Assembly (NCBI RefSeq): GCF_020360975.1
Contig: NW_025408669.1
Coordinates: 1,488,001-1,552,000, forward strand
DNA: 64,000 nt
Origin: Hirsutella rhossiliensis
Taxonomy: Eukaryota > Ascomycota > Sordariomycetes > Hypocreales > Ophiocordycipitaceae
Direction of reading: 5' to 3'
Shown in pieces: positions 43,928 to 56,669 of this stretch. A program made the position numbers and the translations under genes. Within the stretch, counting starts at the first letter, position 1; the number at the start of each line of letters is the position of its first letter. A model generated the notes under the pieces. It made no database searches. It had not been told where the DNA came from and saw nothing but the letters and a program-made list of their open reading frames with translations.

Positions 43928-46831
43928 ATGCATTTGCTTCGCGCCGGACAGCTAGCGGCGAGCCTCCATGTCTCAGCCTCGCTCACTGCTGGCCCGCGCC
44001 CCCGAATCGCCTCGACCTCGCTGGCCCGAAGATGGTACGCCGTCAACCTCCGAGAACTCGACGACAAGTGGCGGCGAGTATGGAAAGCCGCCGACCAGCG
44101 CGACGCAGTCCCCGAGACTGCCAATGGGCCCAAAGACAAGTTCGTCTTGCCCATGTTTCCATATCCCTCCGGCAGCCTTCACCTCGGCCACCTGCGCGTC
44201 TACACAATTGCCGACGTCGTCGCCCGCTACAACCGGCTCAGGGGCTACCGCGTCTTGCTACCCATGGGCTGGGACGCCTTTGGTCTGCCGGCCGAGAACG
44301 CGGCCCTCGAGAGAGGCATCCAGCCTGAGGACTGGACCGCCAGCAACATTGCCAAGATGAAGGAGCAGCTCGACCTCATGAACGGCAGCTGGGACTGGCA
44401 TCGCGTGAGTGACTAGTCTTGCGCCGTTGCCGCCGCCCAAGCTAAACACCCAGGCCAGGAGCTTGCGACGTCCGACCCCAAATTCTACAAGCACACTCAG
44501 AAGCTCTTTCTCATGCTCTACCAACGCGGACTAGCCTACCAAGCCGAGGCCGAGGTCAACTACGATCCGATAGACAAGACCGTCTTGGCCAACGAGCAAG
44601 TCGATGCCAATGGCTGCTCCTGGAGGTCGGGCGCCAAAGTTGAGAAGAAGAAGCTGAAGCAGTGGTTCTTCCGCATCTCCCACTTCCGCGACTCTCTCCT
44701 CGACAATCTCCAGGCACTCGCCAAAGACGGTGCATGGCCCGAGCGTGTTCTCTCGCAACAGAGGAACTGGCTGGGCAAGTCGACGGGCGCCTCCATCAAG
44801 TTTCCCCTCATGTCGCACGGCGTCGATGTCGGAGCCGCCATCGAAATCTTCACCACACGGCCAGACACGCTTTTTGGGGTCCAGTATGTCGCACTCGCTG
44901 CGTCCCACCCCATCGTGTCTCGGCTGGCCGAAAGCGACTCGGAACTGCAAGCCTTCCTCGACACCCTCCCAGGCCTTCCCCCCGACTCCAAAGTCGGCTA
45001 CCTTTTGCCGCAGCTGCGCGCCATCAACCCCGTCGCTTACCACGACGACACACCCGAGGCCACCAAGGCATCCATGCCCGTGTACGTTGCCCCCTATGTC
45101 CTGGGCGACTACGGCGAAGGGGCAGTCATGGGCGTGCCGGGCCACGACCTGCGCGACCACTCATTCTGGCGGATGCACCAGCAAGACCAGCCCGTCCGCA
45201 TCGTGCTGGCACCGTCCGAGGACGGCGCCACGGCGGCCATTGAAAACGAGCCCTTTCTCGAGGACGGCATCATGACGGAGCATAGCGGGCTCTTCAAAGG
45301 CAAGTCTTCGACCGAAGCAGGGCAGATGATGGTGCGCATGCTCGAAGCCGCGGAACTGGCCAAGCCCGTTGATAAATGGCGTCTGCGCGACTGGCTCATC
45401 AGCCGCCAACGATACTGGGGCGCTCCGATCCCCATCATTCACTGCGACTCTTGCGGCCCTGTCGCGGTGCCCGACGACCAGCTGCCCGTCGAGCTCCCCC
45501 GAGTCGATGAGCATTGGGCCGAAGGGAAGACGGGCAACGCGTTGGAGTCTTCGTCAGACTTTGTCAACGTGACGTGTCCTCAGTGCAACGGAGCTGCCCG
45601 CAGAGAGACAGACACGATGGATACGTTTGTGGACTCGAGCTGGTACTATGCTCGGTTTGCCGACGTACACAACACCGAGCAACCCATGTCCCCTAAGGCT
45701 GCCGAGAAGCTACCTGTGGACATTTACATCGGGGGCATCGAGCACGCGATTCTCCATCTTCTTTATGCTCGCTTCATCTACAAGTTTATGGCCACAACGC
45801 CTCTGATGCCCCAGCACCCGGACGAGACGGCAGCCCTTTCTGCCGAGCCGTTCAAGCGCTTGATCACCCAGGGCATGGTTCAGGGCAAGACGTACGTCGA
45901 CCCCGACAACGGAAGGTTCCTCAAGCCCGACGAGCTGGACCTTTCTGACCCCGCGGCACCCAAGGTGGCCGCGACAGCAAGGGCCGCGACCGTGTCTTTT
46001 GAGAAGATGTCCAAATCCAAGTACAACGGCGTGGACCCGACAAAGACGATTGCACAGTACGGCGCGGACACGACGAGGGCCCATATGCTATTCCAAGCTC
46101 CGGTTGGGGAGGTGCTGAAGTGGGATGAGAGTAAGATCTCGGGAGTTACCCGATGGCTCCAGAGGCTGCATGACCAGGTGATGGCGGTGGCAGGGCCGCC
46201 CGACGAGCCTGTCTCGGTCGCCGACTACCTCGAGGCCAGGTTTGAGAGGCTCGGCTCCATGACGAGGGCAGAGCTGAAGCAGTGGGACGCGGAAGTAACA
46301 GTGTGGCGAGAGGTGCAGCGGACGATTGGGTCCGTCAGGCGGTCCTACGATGAGGTCTACTCGCTGAACACTGTCGTGTCGGATCTCATGAGCCTCACCA
46401 ACACGCTGGGCAGCAACGACGAGGCCGGCGACGTGGTCAAGCGGCAGGCTCTCAGCACGCTGATCCGGCTGACGGCGCCCATCACGCCGGCGTTTGCCGA
46501 GGAGTGCTGGAGCGCGCTTCAGCCGTCGGCGGGGAGCGTGCTGGAGACGGGCTCGTTCCCCAGCGAGGACGGCAGCGCATGCGCGGCAATGCTGCAGCCG
46601 CGGCGGCAGGCGTGCGCGGTGCAGGTCAACGGCAGGGTGCGCGGCGTGGTGGAGATTGCTCCGCCGCCAGGGGAGCTCGAGGGCGACGGACTGAGCGAGT
46701 GGATGACGGCGGCGATTCTCGAGACGGAGCTGGGGAGGGAGCGCTTCGGCGAGGGGGGGCGGTACGACGTCAAGGGGGCCAAGCGGGCAATTGCGGTCAA
46801 GGGGGGCCGGGCTGTAAATTTTGTCGTATAG
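43928..46831 (+). CDS. NAM2: Leucyl-tRNA synthetase, mitochondrial
   Basis: Exon 1 43928-44404, intron 44405-44458 (GTGAGT donor, GCCAG acceptor), exon 2 44459-46831; 949 residues. It charges mitochondrial tRNA-Leu with leucine. The first ~38 residues are rich in Arg/Ser/Ala and lack acidic residues, as expected for a mitochondrial targeting sequence. The class I signatures are present: HLGH (residues 85-88) within [20 protein letters not shown], and KMSKS (675-679). Between them are the editing (CP1) domain with [14 protein letters not shown], and the catalytic [15 protein letters not shown]. The anticodon-binding helical domain and a short C-terminal extension follow. Some fungal homologues (yeast Nam2) also help splice group I introns; that cannot be judged here. 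Confidence 0.96.
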
Positions 46832-47825
46832 ACAGGACCCGCAGACGTAGACCAGGAAGAGGTAGGATATACCCTCGAGAAGCTGAAGCATGGACAGGCG
46901 TGGCAGGAGACGAGCCGTTGGGTGCGTACACGCCGTAGCGTCGTGCGCCATCCTGCTACTTGGGCGATTTAACGTTGTACGTCATGCAAGCGTACAGACT
47001 GTAAAAAAGTATGTATGCACAGCTCAACATGGGATGCCCATCACCAAGCATGCGCGCAAGGAGCGCCTCGACGCCGACACGGGGTAAGACGACGCTGTCT
47101 CAGCCCCTTTCCCCCGTCGTCGCGGTCCATCGTCAGCCCGCAGGCCTGCCGCGTACAACCCCAAACTGCTGTCGCACCCCTCGCTCTCTTTGTGAGGGTG
47201 GGGGGGAGGCAGCATCAGCAGCGGCGAAGAATGTCGGGAGAAAGGGGGGAGGGGAGGGGAGTTGGCCATGTCGCCGAGAGGCGCCTCTACGCGACATGAA
47301 CGCTGAAAGAGCCGATCGTGGGAGACGATATGTATACGCTGTACCCTCCGTTCGAACTTGTGAATACCGGACGTCAGAGGCGTTGGGGGGGGATGGGTGA
47401 GTCGGTCGCTGCATGCGCATTAGCCACCATCTGTGCTTCGTGTGCCCAACCCCTGCATCGCCTCGCCGACTGCCGTCGCCAACAACGGTCCGAGACGTTT
47501 GCTTTCTTTTTCTTTGCATTCTGCAGCTAAATATCCGACAAACTGCGTCATGCATGTCGAGTCGCTGGCTCGTTTCCGCCAACTCATGGCTTGCACGGAG
47601 AGAAAAGAGTCGCCGGCGTGGTATCATGGATGTAAATCGAAGCGATGCAAAGCACTGTAAGGGCAGAGGCCGGCCTCGCGGCTCCCCGACCGTCTATGTA
47701 CACAGGCTTTGTGTCTCGATGCGAGCCGTAGCCCCAGTGCGTCGTCAGCCCCGGTCCCCCCAGCCCCTGCTCTCCAAGCTACTGTACTCGGTCAAGACAC
47801 ACAAGCACGTGGCCCCCCGCGCCCA
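46832..47825. other. Convergent intergenic region (1.0 kb)
   Basis: The 3' flanks of leucyl-tRNA synthetase and cystinosin face each other here. No gene or notable repeat seen. Confidence 0.5.
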
Positions 47826-48787
47826 CTAGTCCAGCCTCCTTCTTCTCCTATCGTCGTCATGGGCGGCGTCGGCGGGGGCAGGGCCGTCGTCGAGCAGCGG
47901 CTCCTCCTCGCTGCGCCAGCCCGGCTTCCCGGCCGAGGCGCCGCGGTAGACGACGTAGTGCTGGGCCATGAAGATGGAGTCGTAGAAGAGGCTGGCGTTG
48001 CCGAGGGCAAACTTGACGGGGTTGCCCGAGATGCCGCTCCAGTCGCGCTGCAGGTAGCTGTCGATGCCCTGCTGGGCGATGCTGAGGACGCCGCCGGCCA
48101 TGTCGAGCAGCACCTGCCAGATGCTCCAGCCCTCGGTGCTGTGGTTGCGCCAGTTTGCGACAATCTGCGGCGTGTACTTGACGAGGGTGACGACGAGCTT
48201 GACGTAGCCGGCGGCGTAGACGAGGTCGAGCTCGCACCAGTCCGTGGCGGGGTCGACCGACGACGCCGACGGGGCTCCTTGGGCGGCGGCGGTGGCGACG
48301 ACGACGTAGATGGTGACGAGGGCCAGCAGGCAGCCGGCCGAGACGCCGGCGATGAAGCGCGACGGGCGGGTGCCGGTGGACGGGGCGAACCCCCAGGCGG
48401 GGCGGGCGAGGTACTGCGACACGGTGACGAGGGAGAGGACGAGGGCGTGCAGGGCAAAGGTGATGTCGTTGAACTGGACCGTGGGCGTCAGGCCATGGTT
48501 GCGGGCGGCGTACTGGTCGCGGATAACGGGCGAGTAGTAGAAGGCGAGGTTGGAGAAGAGGTACGCGGCGAAGCCTATGCGCCGACACGGCGAGGTTAGC
48601 GACTTAAAAGCCTCTGCGAAGAAGAGAGTGACGAACCGAGGACGTTGATAAAGGGAAAGTCAACCGTCGTGCCCGAGGTGGAGCGCCGGCGAAAGTTGAG
48701 CAGCGGCTGGGGATAGAAGGAAGCGCTCCAGCAAAAGGTGTAGACCCAGCCGAAGAGGGCCGAGAGGAAGGCGAGAAAGGATGCCAT
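47826..48787 (-). CDS. ERS1: Cystinosin homologue (vacuolar cystine/proton symporter)
   Basis: Exon 1 48787-48637, intron 48636-48575 (weak donor GTTCGT, ATAG acceptor), exon 2 48574-47826; 299 residues. It exports cystine from the vacuole/lysosome with protons. Two PQ-loops match cystinosin: [20 protein letters not shown] then [12 protein letters not shown] near the N-terminus, and [17 protein letters not shown] then [17 protein letters not shown] in the second half. Seven hydrophobic segments are visible. It starts directly with the first membrane segment and lacks the long glycosylated lumenal region of the human protein, as expected for a fungal Ers1-type protein. The C-terminal tail is Asp/Arg-rich. 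The ATG was chosen because [14 protein letters not shown] begins the first PQ-loop helix; sequence above it is CT/GA-repeat DNA. Confidence 0.92.
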
Positions 48788-48822
48788 TTGGAAGAGAGAG
48801 GGAGGGAGGGAGAGTGAGAAGG

Positions 48823-48823
<1 letters not shown>

Positions 48824-48856
<33 letters not shown>

Positions 48857-48860
48857 GAGA
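48824..48860. repeat. GAAA tetranucleotide tract
   Basis: About eight GAAA units, 40-75 bp upstream of the cystinosin ATG, so within its leader or core promoter. Confidence 0.9.
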
Positions 48861-48909
48861 AATGCGAGGGTATCACATGGGAAAGGGAGAGAAGGAGAGT
48901 TGGTCGTTG

Positions 48910-48946
<37 letters not shown>

Positions 48947-48948
48947 AG
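48910..48948. repeat. CG then GA dinucleotide tract
   Basis: Seven CG units run directly into about twelve GA units. The alternating CG stretch has Z-DNA-forming potential. It lies about 125-160 bp upstream of the cystinosin ATG. Confidence 0.9.
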
Positions 48949-50446
48949 GGCGGAAGTGGCGGAACGGAGCCTGTTGGACGCGAAGCCGGACCGAGCGCAG
49001 AGAGAAGACGGGTATAGCTGGTCGACGAGGTCGTACAGGACGAAGGGAGGCGCGCGGTCGGTGCAAGGGACGGCCGGCTTTAATCTCGACGACGTCTGGC
49101 GCCAGGGATTTCGGGTCGCAGGCGATTTAGGGGTTGCGATGGATGGATCCCCACGAGGGTGCCTATGACGAGGTACTTTGCGCCAGGGCAAGGGACAGGT
49201 GTATCCCATGACGCACGAAGCCAAGGGCGACATTGGCGGGCAGAGGCCGGGCCGGAGAGGCAAGTCACTCTGATAGCGGTTGAGTCGCGTCCAAACACCC
49301 ACGAGTCAAGCACCGCTTCTCCTCTGCCTTGGCCTGTGGCCTGCCTGACCTGCCAAACTCGGAACATTCGCAGCAGGAGTCTTGGAAAAGTGCCCACGTG
49401 CGGCCGCAGAATCACGAGCGTAATCATGAGGTCCCGCCGTTTTCTTGTGTGGCGCCGGGACGTGACGCGCTCACTAGTAGGAGCGCTGTAAGTTACCTAC
49501 CAGTAGTCACTGCGACAAGCAACTTAGTGCCGACTAGTAGTGCTAGTAGCGCCTACACAGAACCCTTGCCCACTGCTACCCGCCGCTGCCGCTGCCTGCT
49601 GGCGACGCAGGTCCCCGCGGTTGGGTTGCCCTGGACCGGGTGAGATGGGAGGGAGCACGCAACGGCAGGCCTCCATGACACAAGCCCCTCTACATAGGTC
49701 TGTACAGTAGGTATCTAGGTATTAATTACAGTACGACTGTGCAGTACCGTACGTACCCGTCTTCTCACAGCTCAGTCGCCTCCCACCACGTCGGCTCACG
49801 TCCTGCTGATCAATACACGAGACCACCTTCCAGCCCGTCCGCCCGCCCCGCCCCCGGCCCCGTGCCCTCCGCCTCCGCCCTTGCCCGGCATGGCCCTCGT
49901 CGCCCGGTCCAGGCCCTGCCCGGAGCCAATCATCACAGAGCAGCAAAGACACAGGATTGAGAGACCGTCAATAGCACGGTACGCTCGTCTACTTCTCCCA
50001 TTCTGCCGTCCGTCTGCCCGTGTCTAATACCTCTACATCTATTCGTTTTTCCAAGGCCAGAACAACAAGAGTCAATCTCCTTCGCACCCAGCCATTCTTT
50101 CGTGACTGATGCCGCAAAACCCGCACAAGAACACGGTGAGGGGAGAGGGGTAAAGCAACGAGACCAAACAAGGGACTTGTCGGGCGACGGGGCGATTACA
50201 TCGGCCAAAGGAAGAGAAAAAGGAGCAGAACCCAAAAAATAAAAGAGAGAAGTCGAAAAAAAAGGGGAAACACCAAAGCAGTTTCTTGCAATGCCTCATT
50301 TTTTCTCCCAAACGCCAGCGCGTCTGATGCCATGCGAACCAGACCAAGGCCCCTCGGCTTCTTTTCTTGTCTCTCCTTGCTCTTCCCCTCTTCCCGCCCG
50401 GTCCGAGACCGCTTCAACCCACCAGGTCATGGCAACGTCGTCAGGC

Positions 50447-52691
50447 CTATGCCGAGCCGCCGCCGCCGATAAACTTGGGCAGCGACCGCCACCCCTTTTC
50501 GTTGGGCATCTTGATCTTGCCAAAGTCCTGGTCCAGGTCCAGGATGATCTTGAGCGCGTTCCGGCTGCGCGCAAAGGGGCTCGTGTCGAGGCTGCCCGAC
50601 GAAATCGTCGACATGGCGTCCGCCACGCCCGTGTGCATCTTGACCTCGGCCTTCTTGCCCGGCATCGGCAGCATCGTCTGCAGTACCTCGTACGCCGCCA
50701 GCGTGAAGCCAAACTGCGGCGACGACCGCAGGATCCGCGCCGGCCCGCCCTTGAAGAAGGCCGTGAAGCCCTCCTCCTTCCAGATGGTCTTGGCCGCGTG
50801 CCGCAGCCCTGTGTACGTCGCCTCGCCCTTGCGCGCCTCGACCTGCAGACGCGTCTTGATCACGTCGCACGGCGTCGTCAGGTATGCCGCCGGCATGCCC
50901 GCAATCGCGCCGGCCGTCAGCAGCTGCAGCACGCCCAGCTTCTTGGCCGGCGACTCGCCGAAAAAGTCCCTCTTCAGGTGGCTGTAGGTGGGGAAGTAAA
51001 TGGCCGAAAAGGGCACGTCGCGGAGCAGGCACGCCGATGCCCCCTTGTACAGCCCGACCAGCCCCAGGTTGCGCACGATCCACATGGCTGATCGCTTGGG
51101 CGTGCCCTCGACTGTCTTGGCCACCTCGCCCTGGACCTGCAGGCGGATCTTGACAATCTCCAGCGGGTTCGTGAAAATCTAAACCGAGACGCATTCAGCA
51201 CCCCGTCTCTTTCCCCGACGGCATCTCGGGCCACCATGTGAGCAGAGGAGACTTACGACTTGGCATCCACCGGCGCTGGCACCGGCCAGGACCTCGGACC
51301 CCCACCAGATCTTGCCTTGCTTGTCGGTAAAGTAGTTGCGGACCAGGTCGTTGACCGTCAGCTTGATTGCCTTTTCCGGCGCCACGCCGACGAGTTGCGG
51401 CAAGACGCCAGAGTATAGGCCGCGGATGCCCTCGTTGCGAATGACCTTTTGGAAGCAGTCGAGCGAGTTCTTGTACAGCCGCTGGCCGGGCACCGCCCCT
51501 CGCTGGTTCTGTAGGCGCGTCTTGACCAGGTCGATGGGATACACCATGAAGGCGCCAAACGCGCCGGCCAAACTTCCCAGCAAAAAGTTGTGCGTTGCCT
51601 CGAGGGCCTTGTTCAGGATAGCGCCCTTCTTGGTGGCGGCCCGGTGCAGGTCCCCGGCCTCGTCCGTGTCGTAGACCCGGCTTCGCCACGAGGGGTCCAG
51701 GACCTTGGCAAAGTCGCCCAGGCCCAGGCGGCCCGATGGCTCGTCCAGACTGGCAAAGTGGAAGAGGATGTCGGCCTCCATCGGCGTAAAGAGGGAAAAG
51801 CGGGTGATCTTGGCGGCCTCTTGGACAAACTCGGACCTCGTAATCTTGCCGTCGCTACTCTTGGACACGGCGCGCCGTATGATGAGCTCGACCAGATCCA
51901 TCTCCTTAATCATGTTCTGGAAGGCGCGCACGTTGGCGTATGAGATCTTGCTGCCGGTGGAGATGTTGCACAGCGTGTGCAGGTTCTCGAGGAGGTGGTC
52001 CGAGAGCTTGTGGCGTGACGTCTCGAGGATGATGCGCTCAAAGTCCTCGGGGTTGATGTAGCCGTCGCCGTCCTTGTCGAAGAGCTGAAAGGCCTGGCGG
52101 ATGCGCTCGCCCTGGAGGCCGCGCAGCATCTGCGAGAACTGGGGGTAGCTCAGGTCGTGGCGCTTCTTCTTGCTGCCAATGTACAGGCGGGCCCATTCGC
52201 AGTCCCAGTCAAAGGGGGTGCTGTTGGGGCCCTTGTTGAGCTCGTACAGCCGCCGGAAGTCGTCGTACTTGACCCTGCCCGTGCGGTCAATGTCGAAGAG
52301 GCGGAACGCGATTTCGTACTCGGCATCGGGCTTCATGAGCAGGTTCTCAAAGACGCCCCAGTCCGTCATGCTGATCCTGCCAGCGCCCTTGTTATCGGCG
52401 ACGCGAAATAGGATCGAGTACTGTTCCCGCTTGATTTTGTGCTGCCCGCGCCAATGTGTGCGTCAGCTCGCGTCCTCTCTCGGCACACGGCGGGCGACTC
52501 ACGTAATCCTCGTTCTTGGGCGCAATGGTGTTGATGAACTCGTCGGGCCCCATGGACAGCTCGCCCGTCTCGGGATCCTTGACAGCATTGCTGATGAAGC
52601 GCGCCCTGCTCTGCGCCGAGAGCTGGGCCGGCTCGTCCGAGCCCAGCAGCGTCTCCTTGACCGCCTCCTTGACCACCGTGGCTTTCGACAT
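50447..52691 (-). CDS. AGC1: Mitochondrial aspartate/glutamate carrier
   Basis: Exons 52691-52503, 52441-51257 and 51178-50447, with introns of 61 and 78 bp (GTGAGT and GTAAGT donors); 701 residues. It exchanges aspartate for glutamate across the inner mitochondrial membrane, feeding the malate-aspartate shuttle. The N-terminal half has EF-hand-like calcium sites, clearest at [13 protein letters not shown] and [13 protein letters not shown]. The C-terminal half has three mitochondrial carrier repeats with Px[DE]xx[KR] signatures: [20 protein letters not shown] and [10 protein letters not shown]. Length and domain order equal those of animal citrin/aralar, while yeast Agc1 has a different N-terminus. 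The start at 52691 gives the [15 protein letters not shown]-terminus; longer in-frame starts are less likely. Confidence 0.95.
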
Positions 52692-54393
52692 GATGCCGAG
52701 TCGCAGCCTCTCCGACGGCGGCAGCGAGAGTTTCCCGACGAGGCTGGGAGCAGTCGATGGGCCAACGACGCTTCGATGCCTTGCCGAAGCGTCTGTTTGT
52801 CCGGGGGAAGTGGCCGCACAGGACACGGATCACACCAAGGGTCAACGGGTACCGCTCCCGACCAACTTCGCAGCACCAGGAGGGAAAGCTGCTCGTCCAA
52901 CGGTGCCTCCAAGGTGAGGATATGGACAAAGTAGAGGCCGCGAGTCGCGTGCAAGGAAAAGTGGTGCTCCAAATAACCGACAACGCGCAGCCGCAATCGA
53001 TGAAGCACACAGGGAGGGAGACTAGAAAAAAATTGCTCGACTCAATCGGACATTTGCTGCGCGTAAGAAAACGCTCCCAGCCAGATCCGACTTGTAACTT
53101 TTAGCTGCAGCTGGCCACTGTAGCTTTCCCGATAGCTTTTGTACCTCGCCTATCGCTGCACCGGCCAGTACCTGAGCTCCCCGGCAACATTGCGTTGGGT
53201 GGATTGTACTGTCTGTCAGCTTGCCTTGCCGAGGTACCTGCAGCGCATCTCCCCCCTAACTTTGGGGCTGTCAGCTGCCAGGGGCAGCGCTGTAGTGGTG
53301 GTGGCCCGGATTTACGATTTCCCCGTGACAGGAAAAGGGGCTCAACAACCCCTTTCTCGGCCTTTTCTAGCGCATCGCGATATTGCAACCTCCTTACGTA
53401 CTGTACCGGGCTGAGGCGACGGCCACGGCCACCGGGCGATCCGCAACCACCGTCATGTGACGCATGCCAGCAAGCCAAGGCTCGGAACGGGGCTTTGGTT
53501 CCAGCCGGCGAGGCCGATGTCGGCGGACCATCAGTTCAGTCATCCGTCAACAGACGAGCATTTACCGACTGCTGCAATACCTTGGTCTTTCTGCACCCAA
53601 GTTGACGACACTCATGCCCTTCTACACATCACGTCACATTGGTTGCTCAAGCACAACGCCATCAATACCGCCAGTGTTCTCTTTTGGATCCTCTCCTCCT
53701 CTGCCTCCGCCCCTCTCTGCATGTCTACATCAGTCATCGCGGCCTGGCTGTAATTAGTTAAGGGAAACCCTCTCGTGGTCCCCGTGTCGCCCCAGCTGGC
53801 CGAGGGCGGCATTATTATAGTCCATACAGGGTCCACGTCTCGAGCAGGCCATTGGCTTCCATGTGCTTGCCCGACCGCTTGATGAGTATCGCACCCATCC
53901 TCTCCTCGGGCCCCCCATGCCCCTGCGCCTCCTTCATTCATGTACGCGCCATGCCCTCGAAAACCGTCAAGTCTAAAGAGCAGCGACTTCCGCAAAACGC
54001 CGGATATGAGTGCGCGAAAATTGCTGGCGCAAGCCTCGCTGCAAAGAAAAATAATGAAAATAGTTCATGAGCCTCGTTAAATGTATTCGTAAGGAACCCA
54101 TGGGCGGTCTTCATGGATCTCGGGTGCGGACCAGCCAAGGCCGCCAATGGTCATTAGAGAGTTCGGCGTCGGGGGAAGAAAAGAAGTCTGTCGACTGTGT
54201 ACAAAGTAGGCCATGTGCGGCGACCTCGCTGACGGGCTAGAGAAGCCGGCTCGAAGGGAGAGGCCGTTGCCATCGGAGTTCCGCTGTCTCAGAGTGTGTT
54301 GCGGGGAGCTCCAATACCATCGGTTCACCGATACAGGGCGACACTCAGACAGGACTTGAACACGGGCATGTATGCTGCGCTTTCGCCACGCAT
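52692..54393. other. Intergenic region (1.7 kb)
   Basis: Promoter of AGC1 and 3' flank of the B-type cyclin. No convincing ORF or repeat. Confidence 0.5.
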
Positions 54394-56669
54394 TCATCCC
54401 TCCGTGGAGACGAGTAGGCCGTTCTTGTACGGCAGCTGGCCCGAACCGTCTTCAATGGCGCCGGCATGCGCCGGGGACCGTCGGATGGGGATGGAGTGAT
54501 GGGGCAGCGTGAAGCCGGCATCGAGCGCGCGCTGCACAATCGTCGACGCGCCTTTATATCGCCTGTCCTTGTACTTTTCGTACACGGCTGAGTGGTGCAG
54601 GCGGGGCTGGTCGCAGCATTCGATCAACATGGTCACCAGCGGCTTGAGCTGGGCCCAGGTGTAGCCCGAGTAGTGGACGTGCTGCTTGGTCTGTAGCTGG
54701 GTTAGCATAGGCTCAACTCACGCAGGGAAATGGAATTAAGAAAACTTACCCATTCGCCCTTGCTCAGTACCAGTCGGGACAGGCAATGGGCACCTGCCGC
54801 CAGGAAGCTCGGCGGCGAGGCAACGAACCGCTCGTCCATGATGGTCAGTTCGAGAAAGTACTTTGCCAGGGTTCTCGTCTCCAAGTCGTAGTCATCGGCC
54901 TTGCTGACGCGCCGCAGGAAGCTCATAGGACCTGGCCACCCAAGCTCGAAGCTAAGCATGCTGAGCATGAAGCGCTCGGCCTTGAGTATCTCTTCCAGGT
55001 TGTAACCGCCGTCGACCATGTAGACAATCTCCTCCAGCGACGGGCAGTTGATTTCTTCGTATTTCGAGGCCACCAGGATCGCAGTTGCGCCCACTAGCTG
55101 CAGCTTGCCAATGGAGACGACCTTGCAGGAGAGGAACCGGTCGATATAGTTTACGGTAAGGAAGAGCGTCTCGGGCAGCAGGTTGAAGCGGTTATGGACT
55201 TGGACCAGCCAGTCCATGAGAACGGACCGCATGGACCACTGAATCTCCGTCTGAATCTCCATGTAGTGAGGATTGGGAAGCATCTTGATCTGTTCAAACG
55301 TCAGCATTGGTCGGTGGACACCCGTGGCCAGGCCCGGGGTCACACCGCAACATACCTCGAGTTCTCGCAAGTAGTCAAAAATCTCTTCGCCGTACTCGGC
55401 AACCATGCTGACATCCCACAGCTCCTCCTCGACGTCCTCGGGCGACCGAGTCTGCTGCACCTCCAGCTTGGCCTCTTCCAGCTCGCGCTGAACACGGGCG
55501 GTGACCCGCGGAGCCAGCAAGGTGGTGACGCCGCCCATGGTCATGTCACGCGAGCGAAATGAGTGGGCAGTGGTGTAGGCTTGGTCCTGGTCGTCGTATT
55601 CCTCGTCGTAATCCTCGTCCCAGCAATCTTCTGGCTCGGACATGGCGGGAGTCTGGCCACCCGGTCGCGCCGCCAAGGCTTGCTGTGGTTCCTCTGAGAT
55701 CTCAGGAAGCCTCGCGGCGAGGTCGGCGTAGCCGTCGTCGCGGCTCACGTGCGAGAGCGTTTCGCGATCAGGGCCGGGATACAGGTGGCCAAGGTAGGCC
55801 GCGTGGTCGGCCGAAGGCTCGAGGTGGCGCGAAGGCAAGCCCCCAGGGTCGGCGTCGGCTCTGGCAGCCTTGTCGGCGACGGCATTGGTGCCCTCAAACT
55901 GCCTGCTCTGTGTGCGGCGTAGGGTTGGCGGCTGCTGTTTCAACTGCGGCTGGCTTTTGTAGTGCCGAGGTTGTGGGAAGGGCAAGCCCTCAAGCGAGGC
56001 CTGAGAGGCAGCAAGGCCAAGGGCCCTTTCGATTTCATCCGTTGCCGTATGCCGTGAAACAGCCGCCTCCCCTCTGCCGGGTTGGCCCCCGGGGACCAGA
56101 GACGCACCGGGGACGGGCTTCCTCGTCACCTCGGCCGGCCGGTTGTCAGCAGCAGTCTTGGGTTTGGCTGTCAGAGCAGCGGGCCGTTGTGCAGGGCGAA
56201 GGAAGGAATCTTTGGCCTTGCTGTGGTTGTTGTGAGAGCCGCCGCCGTTGTTGTACAAGAGGTTTTCCTTGTTGACCACGCCGAGTGGCTGTGCGTTGTG
56301 TGAAGCCAAGGCGGGCTGATGCTTGCCGGCCTTCGCCTCGTCGCGGGCACCCAAGGCATTCTTGCTCTGGTTTGTGACATCGCCAAAGGCGGCTCGCTTG
56401 GCAGGGCCTCGGATTCCGGCTGCGGACGCGTTGGACATGTCGAGGTTCCCCGTAGACTTGTGCCGCTGGTGCAGGAGAGGGACAGCGTTTTCCGCGCCGC
56501 GCGGTCGGGAAGGCTGCGTTGGCCAAGACGACGTTAGTTTCAGGCCAAGCAAAAATAATCAAGCAAACGAGACATTGACGCTCGGTTGGGGGAGGGACAG
56601 ACAAAAAGGTTCTAGAGACCAGTGCCTGAGACGTCAGTGGCGGCCAGATGAACTTACCCGAGCTTGCAT
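54394..56669 (-). CDS. G2/mitotic-specific B-type cyclin
   Basis: Four exons: 56669-56658 (only 12 nt: M-Q-A-R), 56513-55356, 55289-54750 and 54690-54394, with introns of 144, 66 and 59 bp; 668 residues. It activates Cdk1 for entry into mitosis. The destruction box is RAAFGDVTN (residues 44-52), close to the consensus RAALGDVSN. A long disordered region follows. The cyclin box begins around EIFDYLRELEIKMLPNPHYM and includes RSVLMDWLVQVHNRF, FLTVNYIDRFLS and ATAILVASKYEEI; the C-terminal cyclin fold has YSGYTWAQLKPLV. The 66 bp intron is in frame and would read through silently, but removing it restores the unbroken cyclin box. The micro-exon was chosen because an ATG, a GTAAGT donor, a CTAAC branch and a CAG acceptor fit; the ATG-less ORF start upstream of 56513 is intronic. 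Orthologue of Aspergillus NimE. Confidence 0.93.

Larger units (their letters stand above)
48788..50446. other. Intergenic region (1.7 kb)
   Basis: Promoter of the cystinosin gene and 3' flank of AGC1. It begins with two microsatellites listed separately. Around 49480-49560 and 49690-49760 there are short TAGTAG/GTAC-type palindromic sequences without clear function. Confidence 0.5.
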
